A stretch of DNA of 64,000 bases from Heracleum sosnowskyi (taxonomy: Eukaryota > Streptophyta > Magnoliopsida > Apiales > Apiaceae), in the NCBI GenBank assembly GCA_030848705.1, contig CM061238.1, positions 32,394,655 through 32,458,654 of the forward strand, written 5' to 3'. Shown piece after piece: positions 11,434 through 22,738 of the stretch (position 1 is its first letter; every line of letters begins with the position of its first letter). Below the pieces are notes generated by a model. It made no database searches, was not told where the DNA came from, and saw nothing but the letters and a program-made list of their open reading frames with translations. A program made the translations under genes and the position numbers.

Positions 11434-11790
11434 GCTCCCAAAATATCCACCAAATCAGTTTTTTTGCCCAAAATACCCACCAGCGGAATGTTCCGCCCAA
11501 AATACCCGTTGAATACGCATTATAGACATGTGCAGACTATTTTTACAAAGGATGCGCATCTCTGACATGCGTATTCTTTGTAAATGCTTTACGGGATACG
11601 CATGTCAAACATGCGTATTCACTTTTTGAAAAAACAAAGAATACGCATGTCGCACATGCACATCCTTTGTAAAAATCGAATACGCATGTCTGATGTGCGT
11701 ATTCGGCGGGTATTTTGGGCGGAACAGTGCGCTGGTGGGTATTTTGGGCAGTCCACCCCGTTTTGGTAGGTATTTTGGGCATTTTCTCCG
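11434..11790. repeat. Large imperfect foldback with internal mini-palindromes
   Basis: The outer arms are inverted. GCCCAAAATACCCACCAGCG (from 11467) is exactly complementary to CGCTGGTGGGTATTTTGGGC (from 11729), and similar CCAAAATA(T/C)CCACC phrases lie outside on both sides. The centre (11510-11700) holds several copies of GAATACGCATGTC facing ACATGCGTATTC across short spacers. No ORF or transposase is present. It may be a foldback-type non-autonomous element. I found no clear target duplication. Confidence 0.75.
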
Positions 11791-12462
11791 ATAAACTCAG
11801 GTATTATAATAAAGGATGAATGATTGAAGTTACTAAATTCTGCTAAGTTGTTAATTCATTTCACATAATAATTTTTTTATCAGTGCAATTGCATATGTTT
11901 GATGAAAAAATGAAAAGCCAACTTTTCTAATCATTCCGATTAAAATGGAAAAGACAGTGGAGAATCTAAAACAACGAGCTAGCAGTGGTAAACAACCACG
12001 ATATTGTGGGCTGTCAGAGACTCAGAATCAGTGTCATACCGGTCTTTCCACGTTTAAGAATCATTTTTCATTTTGCATGTCAGTATTAAATTTTAAAATG
12101 ATTGTATAAACTGTATTTTACTTAATAAGTGCTTAGTTTTTTCTAGTAATTTTCATAAGGGACTGCACACTGAAAAAAAAAATTACTTGAACATTTTTGT
12201 AAATATTCATATTTTTTCAGTTTCTAAATATTCAATTTATCTGGTATTTTTTTCCAAACAAAGAAGAAATTATTCCATATAAAACAACTATTGGCAACTG
12301 GTTTAGCGGCTGTATAATATAAAATACACAAATCCCCACAAAAATTAGATTCCATGCTGATGATTAATTAAGAATCTTTGCGTGATTAGAAAAGATAATA
12401 CTCCCTACTTTTTAGCTTTGTATGACTAGGACATTCAATTCAGCTGTGTTTATTAATTACTA
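11791..12462. other. Spacer, no gene seen
   Basis: Ordinary AT-rich intergenic sequence without long ORFs, repeats or recognisable motifs. Confidence 0.6.
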
Positions 12463-12710
12463 CTCCCTCCGTCCCCCTCAATTTTTTACATTGGGTTACG
12501 GAAACTCGGCACGTATTTTAAGACTGATTTAATATATACTTTAATAAATTATTTTAAATTTCTTCTTCCTCTGAATAAAAATATAATGTTTAAATTTTTA
12601 TTTAGAAAAAGAAAGTTTTAAAAATAAGTTGTAGAGCTATATTTTATAGGAGCCTTAAAATTAGTGTCAAGTAGTGTAAAAAAATTGTAAAGAAATGAGA
12701 GGAGAGGGAG
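12463..12710. mobile_element. Stowaway-type MITE
   Basis: The left end is CTCCCTCCGTCCC and the right end reads GGAGAGGGAG, the complement of CTCCCTCTCC. It is flanked by TA on both sides (12461-12462 and 12711-12712). These are hallmarks of Stowaway MITEs moved by Tc1/mariner transposases. About 248 bp, non-coding. Confidence 0.88.
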
Positions 12711-13008
12711 TATTATGCTAAACAAGTACTTCAACAAAGTGTTACAAGCAAAATGTAGCAATTTTTTATATTAATTTTGGAATATTCGTATTTTATCACC
12801 TCAAATCAGTTGAATTCCATTAAGTTGTAACGTGCAGCCAAGTTGATTATGAATCACTAAAAATTCATTAAACTGTGGTTCATCCACGGTTTTACAAATT
12901 CCGTCAACTGAATTTTAGGTGTCTTGAATCAAAGCCGGTTTCGTATCTTACTAAATACAGATCTTGTATCTAAATATTAAATTTTACAAAATTTCCGAAT
13001 AGGTAATT

Positions 13009-15981
13009 TTTTTTGACGAAAAGCTGGTAGATATTATTACATTCCCAAATCCGACACAATACAATTCTTCACCTTAATAGGAACAAAATTTATATCGAAA
13101 CTACGATCTGAATACATAAAAGACACCCTATCAAGCTTATGGGCGGCCATATTTGCAGACCGTTTAATAAAATACAAAGAGACTTTGTTAAGCTGGTGGA
13201 TATGTCTACGACACTCCACAACAGTCACTCCAAACTGTGACCTCATAGGTGCTTTACTCCTAATTGCTTGGACACCAACCAGACAATCAGACTCGAGCAC
13301 CACCTTCGACCAACCCATTCTATCAATCCAGCTTAAGGCTTCCTTGATTGCCATTGCTTCAGCTAATTCAGGAGAAACCAAACCTGCATGAATCTTCGTT
13401 CTAGCTTGAAAACCCTTCGTCCGAGTCTCAAGCAATCAGTCCAAAACCCACTTTCTCACGGTCATCGAAAATAGCTACATCAACTGTCACCTCAACTGTA
13501 TCAATTTGTGGTTTCACCCAAATAATAGCTCCATCCCCCTCAAAACCAGGTTGAAGTAAAGCATTAATAGAACGGCCTTGGGCTGCTTTCCATTGTATAA
13601 GGCAATGCTTCGCTGTAGCAACTACTTTGTTTATCGTGGAAGACTTCTGGTTCCAAACCAAATCATTTCAAGCTCGCCAAATTGCCCAGCAAAGGGTAAC
13701 AACTAAAGTTCTATGATCATTGTTACCTATACTGAGGATTCTCTCCAGCCAAACTGAAAACTCCACCTCCTCATCGACATACCCATCTACCTGAATCACC
13801 TCCCAACATTGGATAACAAAAGAACACTGCACTAAAGCATGAACAATTGTTTCATTTTCTTCATGGCATACAGGGCAACAAGTTTGAATCGGAACATGTT
13901 TTTGTTGAAGCTGAGCTATCGTTCGCAAGCAATTAGATAAAGAATGCCACACTAGATTAAGCACCTTTGGATGAGCTTTAATTTTCCAAAGCTGACTCCA
14001 AATACTTGTCGTATCTTACAACCTCCAAGCTCCCTTATGAACCTGCAACAACTTATATGCAGTGCGAACCGAATATATACCTGAATTCTCCAGCTTCCAT
14101 AAAATGGTATCCTCGGAACTAGAAGCATTTAAAGGAATTCGCAAAATGCACTCCTGATCACGTTCATTAAATATATCTTTAATCACTTCTACATCTCATT
14201 CATGTTTATCATTACACATCAACGAACTCACCTGCTGATTCACGATTGATTGATACCCTGTAGAAATATATGGGGTATGTTCATCTATTAACCACGGTTG
14301 ACCCTTAATCTGAATCCCCTCCCCTGTACCAACCCTCCAACGAACTTCATCTACGATCAAACCTTTTGCTTCAAAAATGCTTCGCTAGATAAAACTAGGA
14401 TTATGACCCAACGACGAATTCATAAAATCCTTGTTAGCAAAATACCTGGCCTTGTACACCTTTGAGACCAAGCTAGCAGGGTTAGAGATGAAACGCCATC
14501 CCTGCTTACCTAACATGGCTAGGTTAAAATTTTTGAAATGTCTAAAACCCAAACCTCCAGCAGATTTATGTTTAGCCATCTGATCCCAACACATCCAGTT
14601 TATTTTGGATGTATTTGATTGAGACGTGTTCCACCAAAATTTTGACAAACTCCCTTATAAATATTTTGTTATCTCCATAGGCAAAAGGAAAACACTCATG
14701 GCGTAAGTAGGAAGAGCTTGGACCACTGATTTAACTAAAACTTCTTTCCCCGACTTCGATATACTTTTGCCATCCCAACTTCTAATCCTTGTGGTAGCCT
14801 TTTTTTCAGGAATCCCAAGATAACAGATTTATTTCTTCCCAAGAAATTTGGAAGACCAAGATACGTACTCTGGGCATCAGCTTCACCCATCTGAAAAACC
14901 TGGCAAACCATAGACCTGTTATACGGAATAAAATTTGAGCTGTAGAACACCGACGACTTCGCAGTGTTCACTTTTTGACCCGAGGACTTCTCATAAATAG
15001 CCAATAATTCCAGGACGTTCGTAGCTTCCTCAGTATCAACCTTATAATAAAAATAACTATCATCCGCAAAAAAACATGTGGGATATGACAGGGGCCTTAC
15101 GACAGATTTTAATCCCGTGAATCCACTTATTAGCCTCATATTTACGAATCAGAGAAGACAAACATTTCGCACAAATGATGAATAAATAAGGAGATAAAGG
15201 ATCACCTTGTCGAATACCTCGACTAGGAATTATAGGCCCCATCTCATACTCACCATGAATAATGTTATACGAAACTGATGTCACACATTGAAGCACCAAG
15301 TGAACCCACCAATCAGAGAAACCCATTTTTCGTAAAACTATTCTAAAAAAAATCTCACTCTATTTGATCATATGTTTTACTCATGTCTAATTTCAGTGCC
15401 ATATATCCATCTTTTCCAACTTTATTTCGCTTTAGATAATGCATAACTTCGTAGGAGACCATAATGTTATCTGAAATTAATCGACCCGGTATAAACGCAC
15501 TTTGGGTATCTGACATAACAGTATCCAACAACACGTTCATGCAATTTGCCAGAACCTTCGGAATTACTTTCATCAACACATTGCATAGAGATATCGGACG
15601 CAAGTCACCAATAGATGTCGGGTTCATTTTCTTTGGAATCAGCACTATGTGTGTATCATTTAGCCCTTCAATAATATTACCCATGCGAAAGAAATTCCTT
15701 GTTAAGCTAACAACATCCTTACCAACAATAGTCCAATGTTTCTGGAAAAAAACGGGAGTCATTCCATCAGGCCCCGGAGATTTATCTGGGTGCATTTGAA
15801 AACCCGCATTCTTCACTTCCTTTTCCGTAATGTCTGTTAGAAGGTCTGTGTTTTGATCCTGAGAAATCGTTTGAGAAACACAGTTAAAAACCTCATTCCC
15901 TTCTGTTCGAGCAATAGTAAATAATTGTTGAAAGTGGCTCGTAATGAGATTACTCAAACCATTCTGCCAATCAATCCAGGT
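13009..15981 (-). pseudogene. LINE ORF2 relic: RT, zinc-binding region, RNase H
   Basis: On the minus strand this is a plant L1-type ORF2 in fragments. RT begins at 15981 and includes SPGPDGM, LRPISLCNV and SAFIPGR (15430-15790), then GIRQGDPLSPYLF and the catalytic FADDS near 15060. A zf-RVT region, CPVCHE followed by HALVQC, lies near 13830-13900. A C-terminal RNase H runs 13435-13037, with AEAMAIKEAL, ESDCL and AAHKL. The minus-strand tail is a short T run on the plus strand near 13009-13017. Multiple frame breaks separate the pieces, so it is dead. Its upstream coding part continues at 43930 beyond inserted element A. Confidence 0.88.
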
Positions 15982-16296
15982 TGTTAGGCTCAAGGCATGT
16001 CTGAATACCACTATTAACAAGCCTAAACATTATGACTATGTCACTCTACATGACCTAGTGAATTCTTTCACTGGAATATAGTATAGGTCTCCATTGTACT
16101 TGTCTTGTTTTCATGTACTTAGTTTTATTCTGTATGCTCAAAGTTATAATGAGCTTAGTAAGTTTCTTGCACCTAGAATGTACATAGGCCATGAAATAAT
16201 TATCCTGGAAGAAGTTCAATTTGTTCATGCAGCAGGATTGGAGTGAATAAGGCCTTGAAGAAATAAGTTGCAGAAATTTGTCTAAGTCCCTATATC

Positions 16297-16575
16297 GTGA
16301 AGTCAGAATGAACTATATCGTGAAGTCCAAAATATCCATGTCATGAAGTACTGAGATCGCATAGTCCTAAATGAACTATGTCGTGAAGCCTTCATTACTC
16401 ATGTCGAGAAGTGTTGAGATCGCAAAGTCAGAATGTACTAGATCGTGAAGTCCTCGAGAAGACTATATTGTGAAGTCCTCAATAAGCCTATATCGCATAC
16501 TCATGAAATAGTCATATAGCAAAGTCCTCATATAGCAAAGTCAAGAATGCTCTATGTCGACAAGTCAAAGAATCT
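16297..16575 (+). promoter_or_regulatory. Array of TCGTGAAGTC-like motifs in U3 of element A
   Basis: Irregular units of about 18-25 bp such as CTATATCGTGAAGTC, GAGATCGCAAAGTC and ATGTCGAGAAGTG follow one another. The 3' LTR repeats the block near 43005-43280. Inverted versions occur upstream of the extra ORF at 26105-26250 and 40760-41010. One 20-mer, ATGAACTATATCGTGAAGTC (16308-16327), is exactly complementary to 26182-26201. A regulatory role is inferred. Confidence 0.65.
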
Positions 16576-18038
16576 GGAATCTGTTGGATTTCACGATGTC
16601 AACACTTAGCCGTTTATAACAAGACAAATCAAGGTACAGAACCAAAATTCAAAGGAGACAAATACTGAAGCATCTGTTACGGTAAGGTGGTCCAAAGACA
16701 GATGGCAAATCTACAACAAAACTTGGAGAGAAAGATTAGAGACAAGCAGCTACAGAAACGGGAAAGACTACAGAAAGCAAGTGGTCCTTCCTGACACAGT
16801 TAACTTCTTATGCCAGGACAAGTTGGACTTACAGTTAGGGGTAACTGTGTAAATAGGTGTGTGCACCTATTTTTATAGATTATATATATCATGCACACCC
16901 TATTGTTAGCGGTAAGAGAGTAACACATAGAAATATTCAAGCACACTTTTCTCTGTAAGAAAACAAGAAAACACTGTTCTTGTTTAGAAGCCAGAATTTC
17001 ACTTGTGAAATTTTGGAAGATGTAGTATTTGATTTACTTAATAAAAAGTAGATTAAAGTGATTGTGCGTGTTCTATCTATTTAAATTCCGCATTTTCATA
17101 CAACACAATCTTTAACAGCTTATTAGTTTCAAGAAAACGAAAAATATCAAAACTATCCATTCACCCCCCCCCCCCCCTCTCACTACAAGAAAATGTTCAA
17201 TAGACATCACACATTAGACATCGGTTACTAATACCACTGATGTTAAAAGATATAATAACATCACCTCGCATTAATATGATGTCTTTGTTGTTTGAAGACA
17301 TCGCTTATTTTAGAACCGATGTCTAAAGTTCGACTAAAAAACTTCAACGCGCGCCCACTTTAATTTGTTTCCCCCTTAGTAAAAAATTTCCCCCCTTACC
17401 AATTATTTCCCCCCCTTTATACCAAATATTCTCCCCCCGTACACTAAAACTAAAACTAAAAAAACTCACACTCTCACAAATCTCTCAGTCTACCCCCGAC
17501 TGAATCTCTCTCTCTCTCGTCTCTCACCACCACCACCACCACTCACCACCACCACCACTCACCTCTGCTCTACTCACCTCCGTACTGCTCTACTCACCAC
17601 CATCACCTCTCACCATTAATCTGCTCGTGTCCAAATTGGTAAGCTTTAATTTGGGTCTTTTGTGCTATTTCTAGGGTCTTCTCTACTGAAATTGGTAAGA
17701 TTTAATTTGGGGGTTTTTTAAAATCAAAACCCTAATTTTTTAAATTGGGGTTTTTTAAATCGAAACCCTAATTTCTCCAAATTAAATCTCACAGCCAGTT
17801 CCCGTCAGTTGTAGTTATCATTGTCGCCGCAATCCTTCTCCAGATGCAGGTATGTAATTTCTGTTCGGCGTCCAGTCATTTCTATGTTTTGTCCTAGATC
17901 TATTTTGTAACGTGTTGCAGTTTACGTGCTGATAATAGATTTATTTCTGTTGGTTCTTACAATATGAATTCAGGGTGGTTCTAGTCTTTAAGCAATTACA
18001 CCTTCTCTGACATAAAAAGCTGTATTTTTAATTCACAG

Positions 18039-18105
18039 GCCTGGGGTGTCTTAGAACAGAGAGCTGTCAATCTATCTGCAGCTAGAAGGCTATTTAGGAA
18101 GTGGA
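18039..18105 (+). pseudogene. Captured fragment resembling HCF107 (HAT/TPR protein)
   Basis: After an acceptor-like TTCACAG the sequence encodes AWGVLEQRAVNLSAARRLFR. This closely resembles a helical repeat of the chloroplast RNA-binding HAT-repeat protein HCF107 as I recall the family. The similarity stops after about 20 residues. Capture of host exons by CACTA elements is well known. Identification is from memory of the motif and would need a protein search. Confidence 0.6.
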
Positions 18106-18968
18106 GGTACAAACCAATGCTTGTCTTCTTCAAGTAAAAAGAGTGATACAATTCAGATAACAACTTTAGTTGTTTCGGGTTTTGTGCTGATCTTGATTAC
18201 GTTGATAGTTATCCTGTGAATGATTATAAAAGGTCACTACAATATGCACCAGATTGTAAAATACAAGTGTTTCATCCATTAATTTCTAAGTTTAATCCAT
18301 GTAAATTATTTCCAGTGATATGGATGGATTCAGAAAGGCCATGATTACACTAGTATTTAGGCTACTTGGGATTTTAATTGTGATAGTCTCATGTGTTCAT
18401 GCATTGTAGGCTATGTACTTGAAGCACAGGACATATTTAAAATAGGGTCCAATTTAAAATAGGAAAAGTGGAAGTTTACTGCATTACTATTCTATGGCCT
18501 GCTTGACGACAGATCCTGGTGTAAGAACTACATTCCGTTTAAGTATTTATCTTTATCCCAATGTCTGAATGTATGATCTTAATTGGTCTACTGGATGATT
18601 GTGTAGGAAGTTGGTCATATATGTAGGTGAATCATATGAGTAATAGCCATAGTTATAATTAGCTGTGACACATGAGGTATGTGCCACCTAATTATCTCAA
18701 ATAGTAGGTAATTTTACCCTTTATCTGATTTACAGCAGCTAACATGGCTGTCCTTGTTTAGTTTGATCTTTCATTCTTACTTTATTGTTCGTTATGTTAT
18801 TTAAACTATTATCTTAATATAAGCATACTTTACGTACATGCTGCAGACATATTGAAGTATAGTTTGACAACTTGAACCTATTTTTGACTCTCATTTTGGA
18901 TATGTAAAACTGTACAACTGCAAATGTATTTAGCTTATGGATATATATGATTATTTCTGACAATGCAG

Positions 18969-19084
18969 GAAGGAGTGATGCAGACACATGATGAGGAGAC
19001 CAAGAAGTTTTTCAAGCATTCATCAGTGACTTGTGTGTTTGCACCTCGTTATGGAAGTAGTAAGCTTGGCTTTCTCAAACAGCA
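18969..19084 (+). pseudogene. Captured exon resembling phospholipase D delta
   Basis: Following an AATGCAG acceptor the frame reads MQTHDEETKKFFKHSSVTC and then a segment ending SSKLGFLKQQ. This is a strong match to an internal exon of plant phospholipase D delta-type enzymes. The downstream border is CAGCAG followed by GC instead of the usual GT, so the donor may be broken. The catalytic HKD motifs are not included. It is a carried fragment and not a working gene. Confidence 0.75.
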
Positions 19085-19930
19085 GGCAGGCCTAAATTTC
19101 TGTTTTGTTGATACATTGATAATAACATAGCACCTTTTTTGAATATTATATATTCATATGTGGATAAGGAAATAGTTTATACATAAATGCGTAAGGACCA
19201 TATTATTGTAGTAAGGTAAATTTTTTTTCTGTTGATATACCTTAGACACCGTGACTTTGTTGTTATCTGATCCTATCATTTGTGTATTCATCCGTAGTTT
19301 TTAGGAGGACTCTTTATACTTCCCCTTATTTCTTAATGTTACCTGTTAAGAATATTTCTAGCAAAGATTAAATTTGTTACGTTAAGTTTAACGTGATGGA
19401 AATAACATTTATACAATAGTTACCATTTATAACTTGTTTTTATACATTGGCGTATTCTCAAATTGTGCCAACAGAAGATTCACATATTAGGGCGAGATGG
19501 AGGGTTGTATATAGAATTGTTCATAAATACTATAATCAAATTATGACGATAGGTGCATGTGTAGGAGTTTAAACAATTTAATGATAATACGAGAAGTCTA
19601 AGCAACTCATCTATATATATATACACATATTTAATTTTTGGTTCACCTATTCTTAATATTTTTCATGATCTTAGACAATACCAGCATTTTTTAGACAGAA
19701 TAATTGTTTATTAATCTTCTATGGCTTTCATTGTAGGTAGAGAACTATATAAATTTTTGGCTCAGAATTTTGTTATCATTTGCTTTTTGGATGTCAAATA
19801 TTTGGAAATTTTGTGGACTTGCAAAGACCAGAAGTTTAGGATGAGATTTAGATATCTCATTACTCTGCTTTATTAATAATTTTCAGTGATTCCCTCATTT
19901 TGAAAATTTTGAGTACTCCTAAAAATTGCA

Positions 19931-20148
19931 GGCCTGTGTCAGGGAACAGCATTTCGGACCATCTAGCGTACTTCAGGGTGCAAATGGGTTGTGATGATGT
20001 GGTCACTTGCAAAATTCTAATGGATCCTCGGCTGGCAGCATACAGCACACAAGATCAAAGCGGAAACTTCATCATGTCGATGAGCAATTCCAACTCTATA
20101 ATAAAAACAAATGTAGAAACTAGACATGCAAGTTATTCCCCACATTAG
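19931..20148 (+). pseudogene. Unidentified exon-like fragment inside the CACTA element
   Basis: After an acceptor-like ATTGCAG an open frame of about 72 codons contains DHLAYFRVQMGCDDVVTC and KILMDPRLAAYSTQD. The composition looks coding, but I do not recognise the family. Two further exon-like pieces follow, near 20401-20470 (HFYERKEDPDMNVVDMWN) and 20539-20625. Together these may be a third captured gene or the element's own degenerate gene. Confidence 0.4.
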
Positions 20149-21317
20149 CAGTTGTATTTGTTTATGTATCACTAAATACCATATGCGTGTCTCCTTTTAG
20201 GAATGTTATCTCATATTATTTTCAGCTCTATAGTACCATGCAAACGTATATTTCATTTCATTTTTTTAATGTCAATTGGCATGCAGACTAAGATCCTTCT
20301 TTTCCTTCAACACTTCGGTTCATCTGTGAATTGGGGGAGCCTTTCTATGTGCTTTTTAAAAGGATATAATGCATTTCAATTTGTATTTACTAGAAACTAG
20401 AACATTTTTATGAACGTAAAGAGGATCCTGACATGAATGTGGTAGATATGTGGAACACTTGTTTCATGTGAGTTCTTTTTTTATTTTTGCCAACTTTAAC
20501 TGCTTTCTGAGGAGCCATCTGTTTTTTGATCTTTTGTAGAATACAAGAAGATGGTGGAGAAATTGTACAAGCCTGCAGCTTAGCTTCTAGATACTTTACA
20601 TTTGGAGAGCGTGAAAGGGGAGGATAAAGGAGATTATTATCATTTTTATAGTAATAGATTACATATTGTACTACCTTTCCTCCATGTTCTATTCCTTTGA
20701 TTGTGTCTTACAGAGAGGGATTTCAGTGTCATACCTAGCCAAGATTTTCATTGTACAACTATTGCAAGATTTCAGTGTCATACCTAGTTAGTTTTGCGGA
20801 TTGATGTGTTTGTGGTTGGATGTATTTTCTGAATGATGTAATATAAATGGTTGGATATATATAGTGAATGGTCCAGTTTTTAATTTTTTTTTAGGCTTGG
20901 AAAGACAACGGTTTATTTAATATAAGCTCATAAACTAATATCTAATGGTAACAAATACATCAAAATTTTAATAAATACTGATGTCTAAGATTTCAATATA
21001 CATCAATTTTATTGTGGCAAAACTGATGTCTAACACAAATATATACATCACATTTTTCTGTAAATACTGATGTTTATAAGTTCATTAGACATCAGTACAG
21101 GATGATATATAAGATGATAATATACATCAATTTATTTACTAAAAAAATGATGTCTAAGAGCTAAATAGACATCGGTTTATGGCCGATGTCTAAGATAGAC
21201 ATCACCGACTAAGACATCGGTTTGAAAACAACATAGACATCGGCTGAAAACCGATGTCTATTGACCCTTTTCTCTGTAAGAAAACAAGCACACTATCCAT
21301 TCACCCCCCCCCCCTCT

Positions 21318-21625
21318 GTTAGCGGTAAGAGAGTAACACATAGAAATATTCAAGCACACTTTTCTCTGTAAGAAAACAAGAAAACACTGTTCTTGTTTAG
21401 AAGCCAGAATTTCACTTGTGAAATTTTGGAAGATGTAGTATTTGATTTACTTAATAAAAAGTAGATTAAAGTGATTGTGCGTGTTCTATCTATTTAAATT
21501 CCGCATTTTCATACAACACAATCTTTAACAGCTTATTAGTTTCAAGAAAACGAAAAATATCAAAACTATCCATTCACCCCCCCCCCCCCCTCTATCTAGT
21601 TTCTTAGTGATATTCATATTTAACA
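21318..21625 (+). repeat. Second copy of the LTR tail in element A
   Basis: From GTTAGCGG to the poly-C/TCT this is identical by eye to 16905-17180 except for C-run length, while the 3' LTR (from 43619) differs from both at several sites. So the two copies arose by a duplication after element A inserted, or by an assembly fault. Just upstream (21267-21317) lies a 50-bp scrap joining two non-adjacent parts of the same LTR. Confidence 0.85.
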
Positions 21626-21627
21626 AG

Positions 21628-21640
21628 TGGTATCAAAGCA
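21628..21640 (+). other. Primer binding site of element A
   Basis: TGGTATCAAAGCA starts two bases after the LTR. It is close to the initiator-tRNA-Met site TGGTATCAGAGC used by most plant copia elements. Confidence 0.75.
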
Positions 21641-21673
21641 TGCTGTTGATATACAAACAGGAAAAGATCAAGA

Positions 21674-22721
21674 ATGAGTTCACAGAAATTAAGCAGTATC
21701 AAGATTCCTCCCTTCAACAAGGAACACTACAGTCTATGGAAGAAATTAAGAAGATGGTTTGAAAAAGGAGGTTGAGTATCTTAAGAACAAAGTGGCTTGT
21801 GCTGAACAGATAGAAATAGCTCTTAGGGAACAAATTGCTAAAAATGAATTAAAGATAAGAAGCAATAGAAACTCCTCTGAGCTTATTCAAACCTACCACA
21901 AGGAACACACTGAAGACTGTAAGTTTGGAATTGGTTTTGATTATGAGAATGACAAGGGAAGGAAGAAGGCCAAGGGCAAAGGAAAAGAATCTTTTGTAAA
22001 CAAAAATGCTCCAACTATTTTATCTAGTGTCAAAGAACCCATCTTCAAAAAGAGTGTTGTTGAGTTTGATGAGGATCTACTAGTCATCAAACAACAATTA
22101 CTTGAAGAAGATGAGGCTGCTAAAGACATTCCTTCCTCTCCCAAATCTGTAAATCAGAAAGAAACCAAAGACAATCTTGTCAAGAGTCCTAAGGTTAATA
22201 AGGAAGTTGTTAAGAAAAAGAAACAGAACAGAAATGGTAAGGTAGGTGTCAACAAGGGTAACAGTTATGCTTATGTGCCAAATGCCCCTAGGAAACAGTG
22301 TCAAAATTGCTTCTCTGTCAATCATTTGACTCATAAGTGTAATAAACCTGTCGGTCATGAAGTTGATAACCTAAGTAACCATTCTGTTGGCATGAACAAT
22401 ATCCATGATTCTTTCTGTGGTAAATCTAACTGTCTGACATGCTATGTGACTGTGATTGCTAATTGCTTATCTCTAAAGCATAAACTTGACTCTGCACAAT
22501 CCTGTGAATCATACACACATATGCACACTCACAGGACAGGATCCCCAATCAAGGTTGAGAGGGTAAAGACTTCATGTGAGCCTAAGAGTGTCAACTCTAA
22601 AGCCTCAAACACAGTGAAGTCTCCTATCGTGAAGAATGTTGTTTATGAAAGAAGAATCAATAACAAGACTGTTTCTAAATCAACTGGACCCTACCAAGTG
22701 TGGGTACCAAAAATAACTTAG
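21674..22721 (+). pseudogene. gag of element A with a large internal deletion
   Basis: The ATG at 21674 opens a 33-codon frame (SSIKIPPFNKEHYSLWKK) matching the start of gag in element B. The sequence then jumps, near 21745-21760, to a different frame equivalent to the late coiled-coil part of B's gag (EYLKNKVACAEQIE). Roughly 1.4 kb relative to B is lost, including the main gag core and the first zinc knuckle. The remaining 3' frame (from a non-ATG codon at 21759) contains one knuckle, CQNCFSVNHLTHKC, and ends VWVPKIT-stop at 22719-22721. The deletion shifts the frame, so no full gag is made. Confidence 0.82.
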
Positions 22722-22738
22722 TCATTTTGTGAATTCAG

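Larger units (their letters stand above)
17181..21266 (+). mobile_element. Non-autonomous CACTA (En/Spm) element carrying host gene fragments
   Basis: It begins CACTACAAGAAAATGTTC, the standard plant CACTA terminus, directly after a TCT in the host LTR. Subterminal regions at both ends are filled with AGACATCGGTT / AACCGATGTCT-type repeats (17205-17330 and 20930-21255), as expected for transposase binding. The interior has no transposase. It does contain exon-like pieces with splice-type borders, a CT-rich leader and CACCACCAC repeats (17460-17640). The right end reads to ATGTCTATTGACCC, but the expected TTTTCTTGTAGTG terminus is missing and the sequence passes into LTR-like TTTTCTCTGTAAG. 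Confidence 0.85.
15982..21625 (+). repeat. 5' LTR of element A, interrupted and partly duplicated
   Basis: Sequence 15982-17180 matches the 3' LTR from 42695. The LTR is then broken by the CACTA-type element (17181-21266), a short scrambled LTR piece, and a second copy of the LTR's last 280 bp (from 21318). It ends TTTAACA at 21625. The motif block at 16297-16575 holds about a dozen TATATCGTGAAGTC-like units. A likely TATA region, TTTTATAGATTATATATATC, lies at 16871-16890. Confidence 0.88.

Noticed and set aside
16308..16575. CRISPR-like repeat array
   Set aside because: Units are irregular and short, sit in a retrotransposon LTR of a plant genome, and lack unique spacers of constant length.
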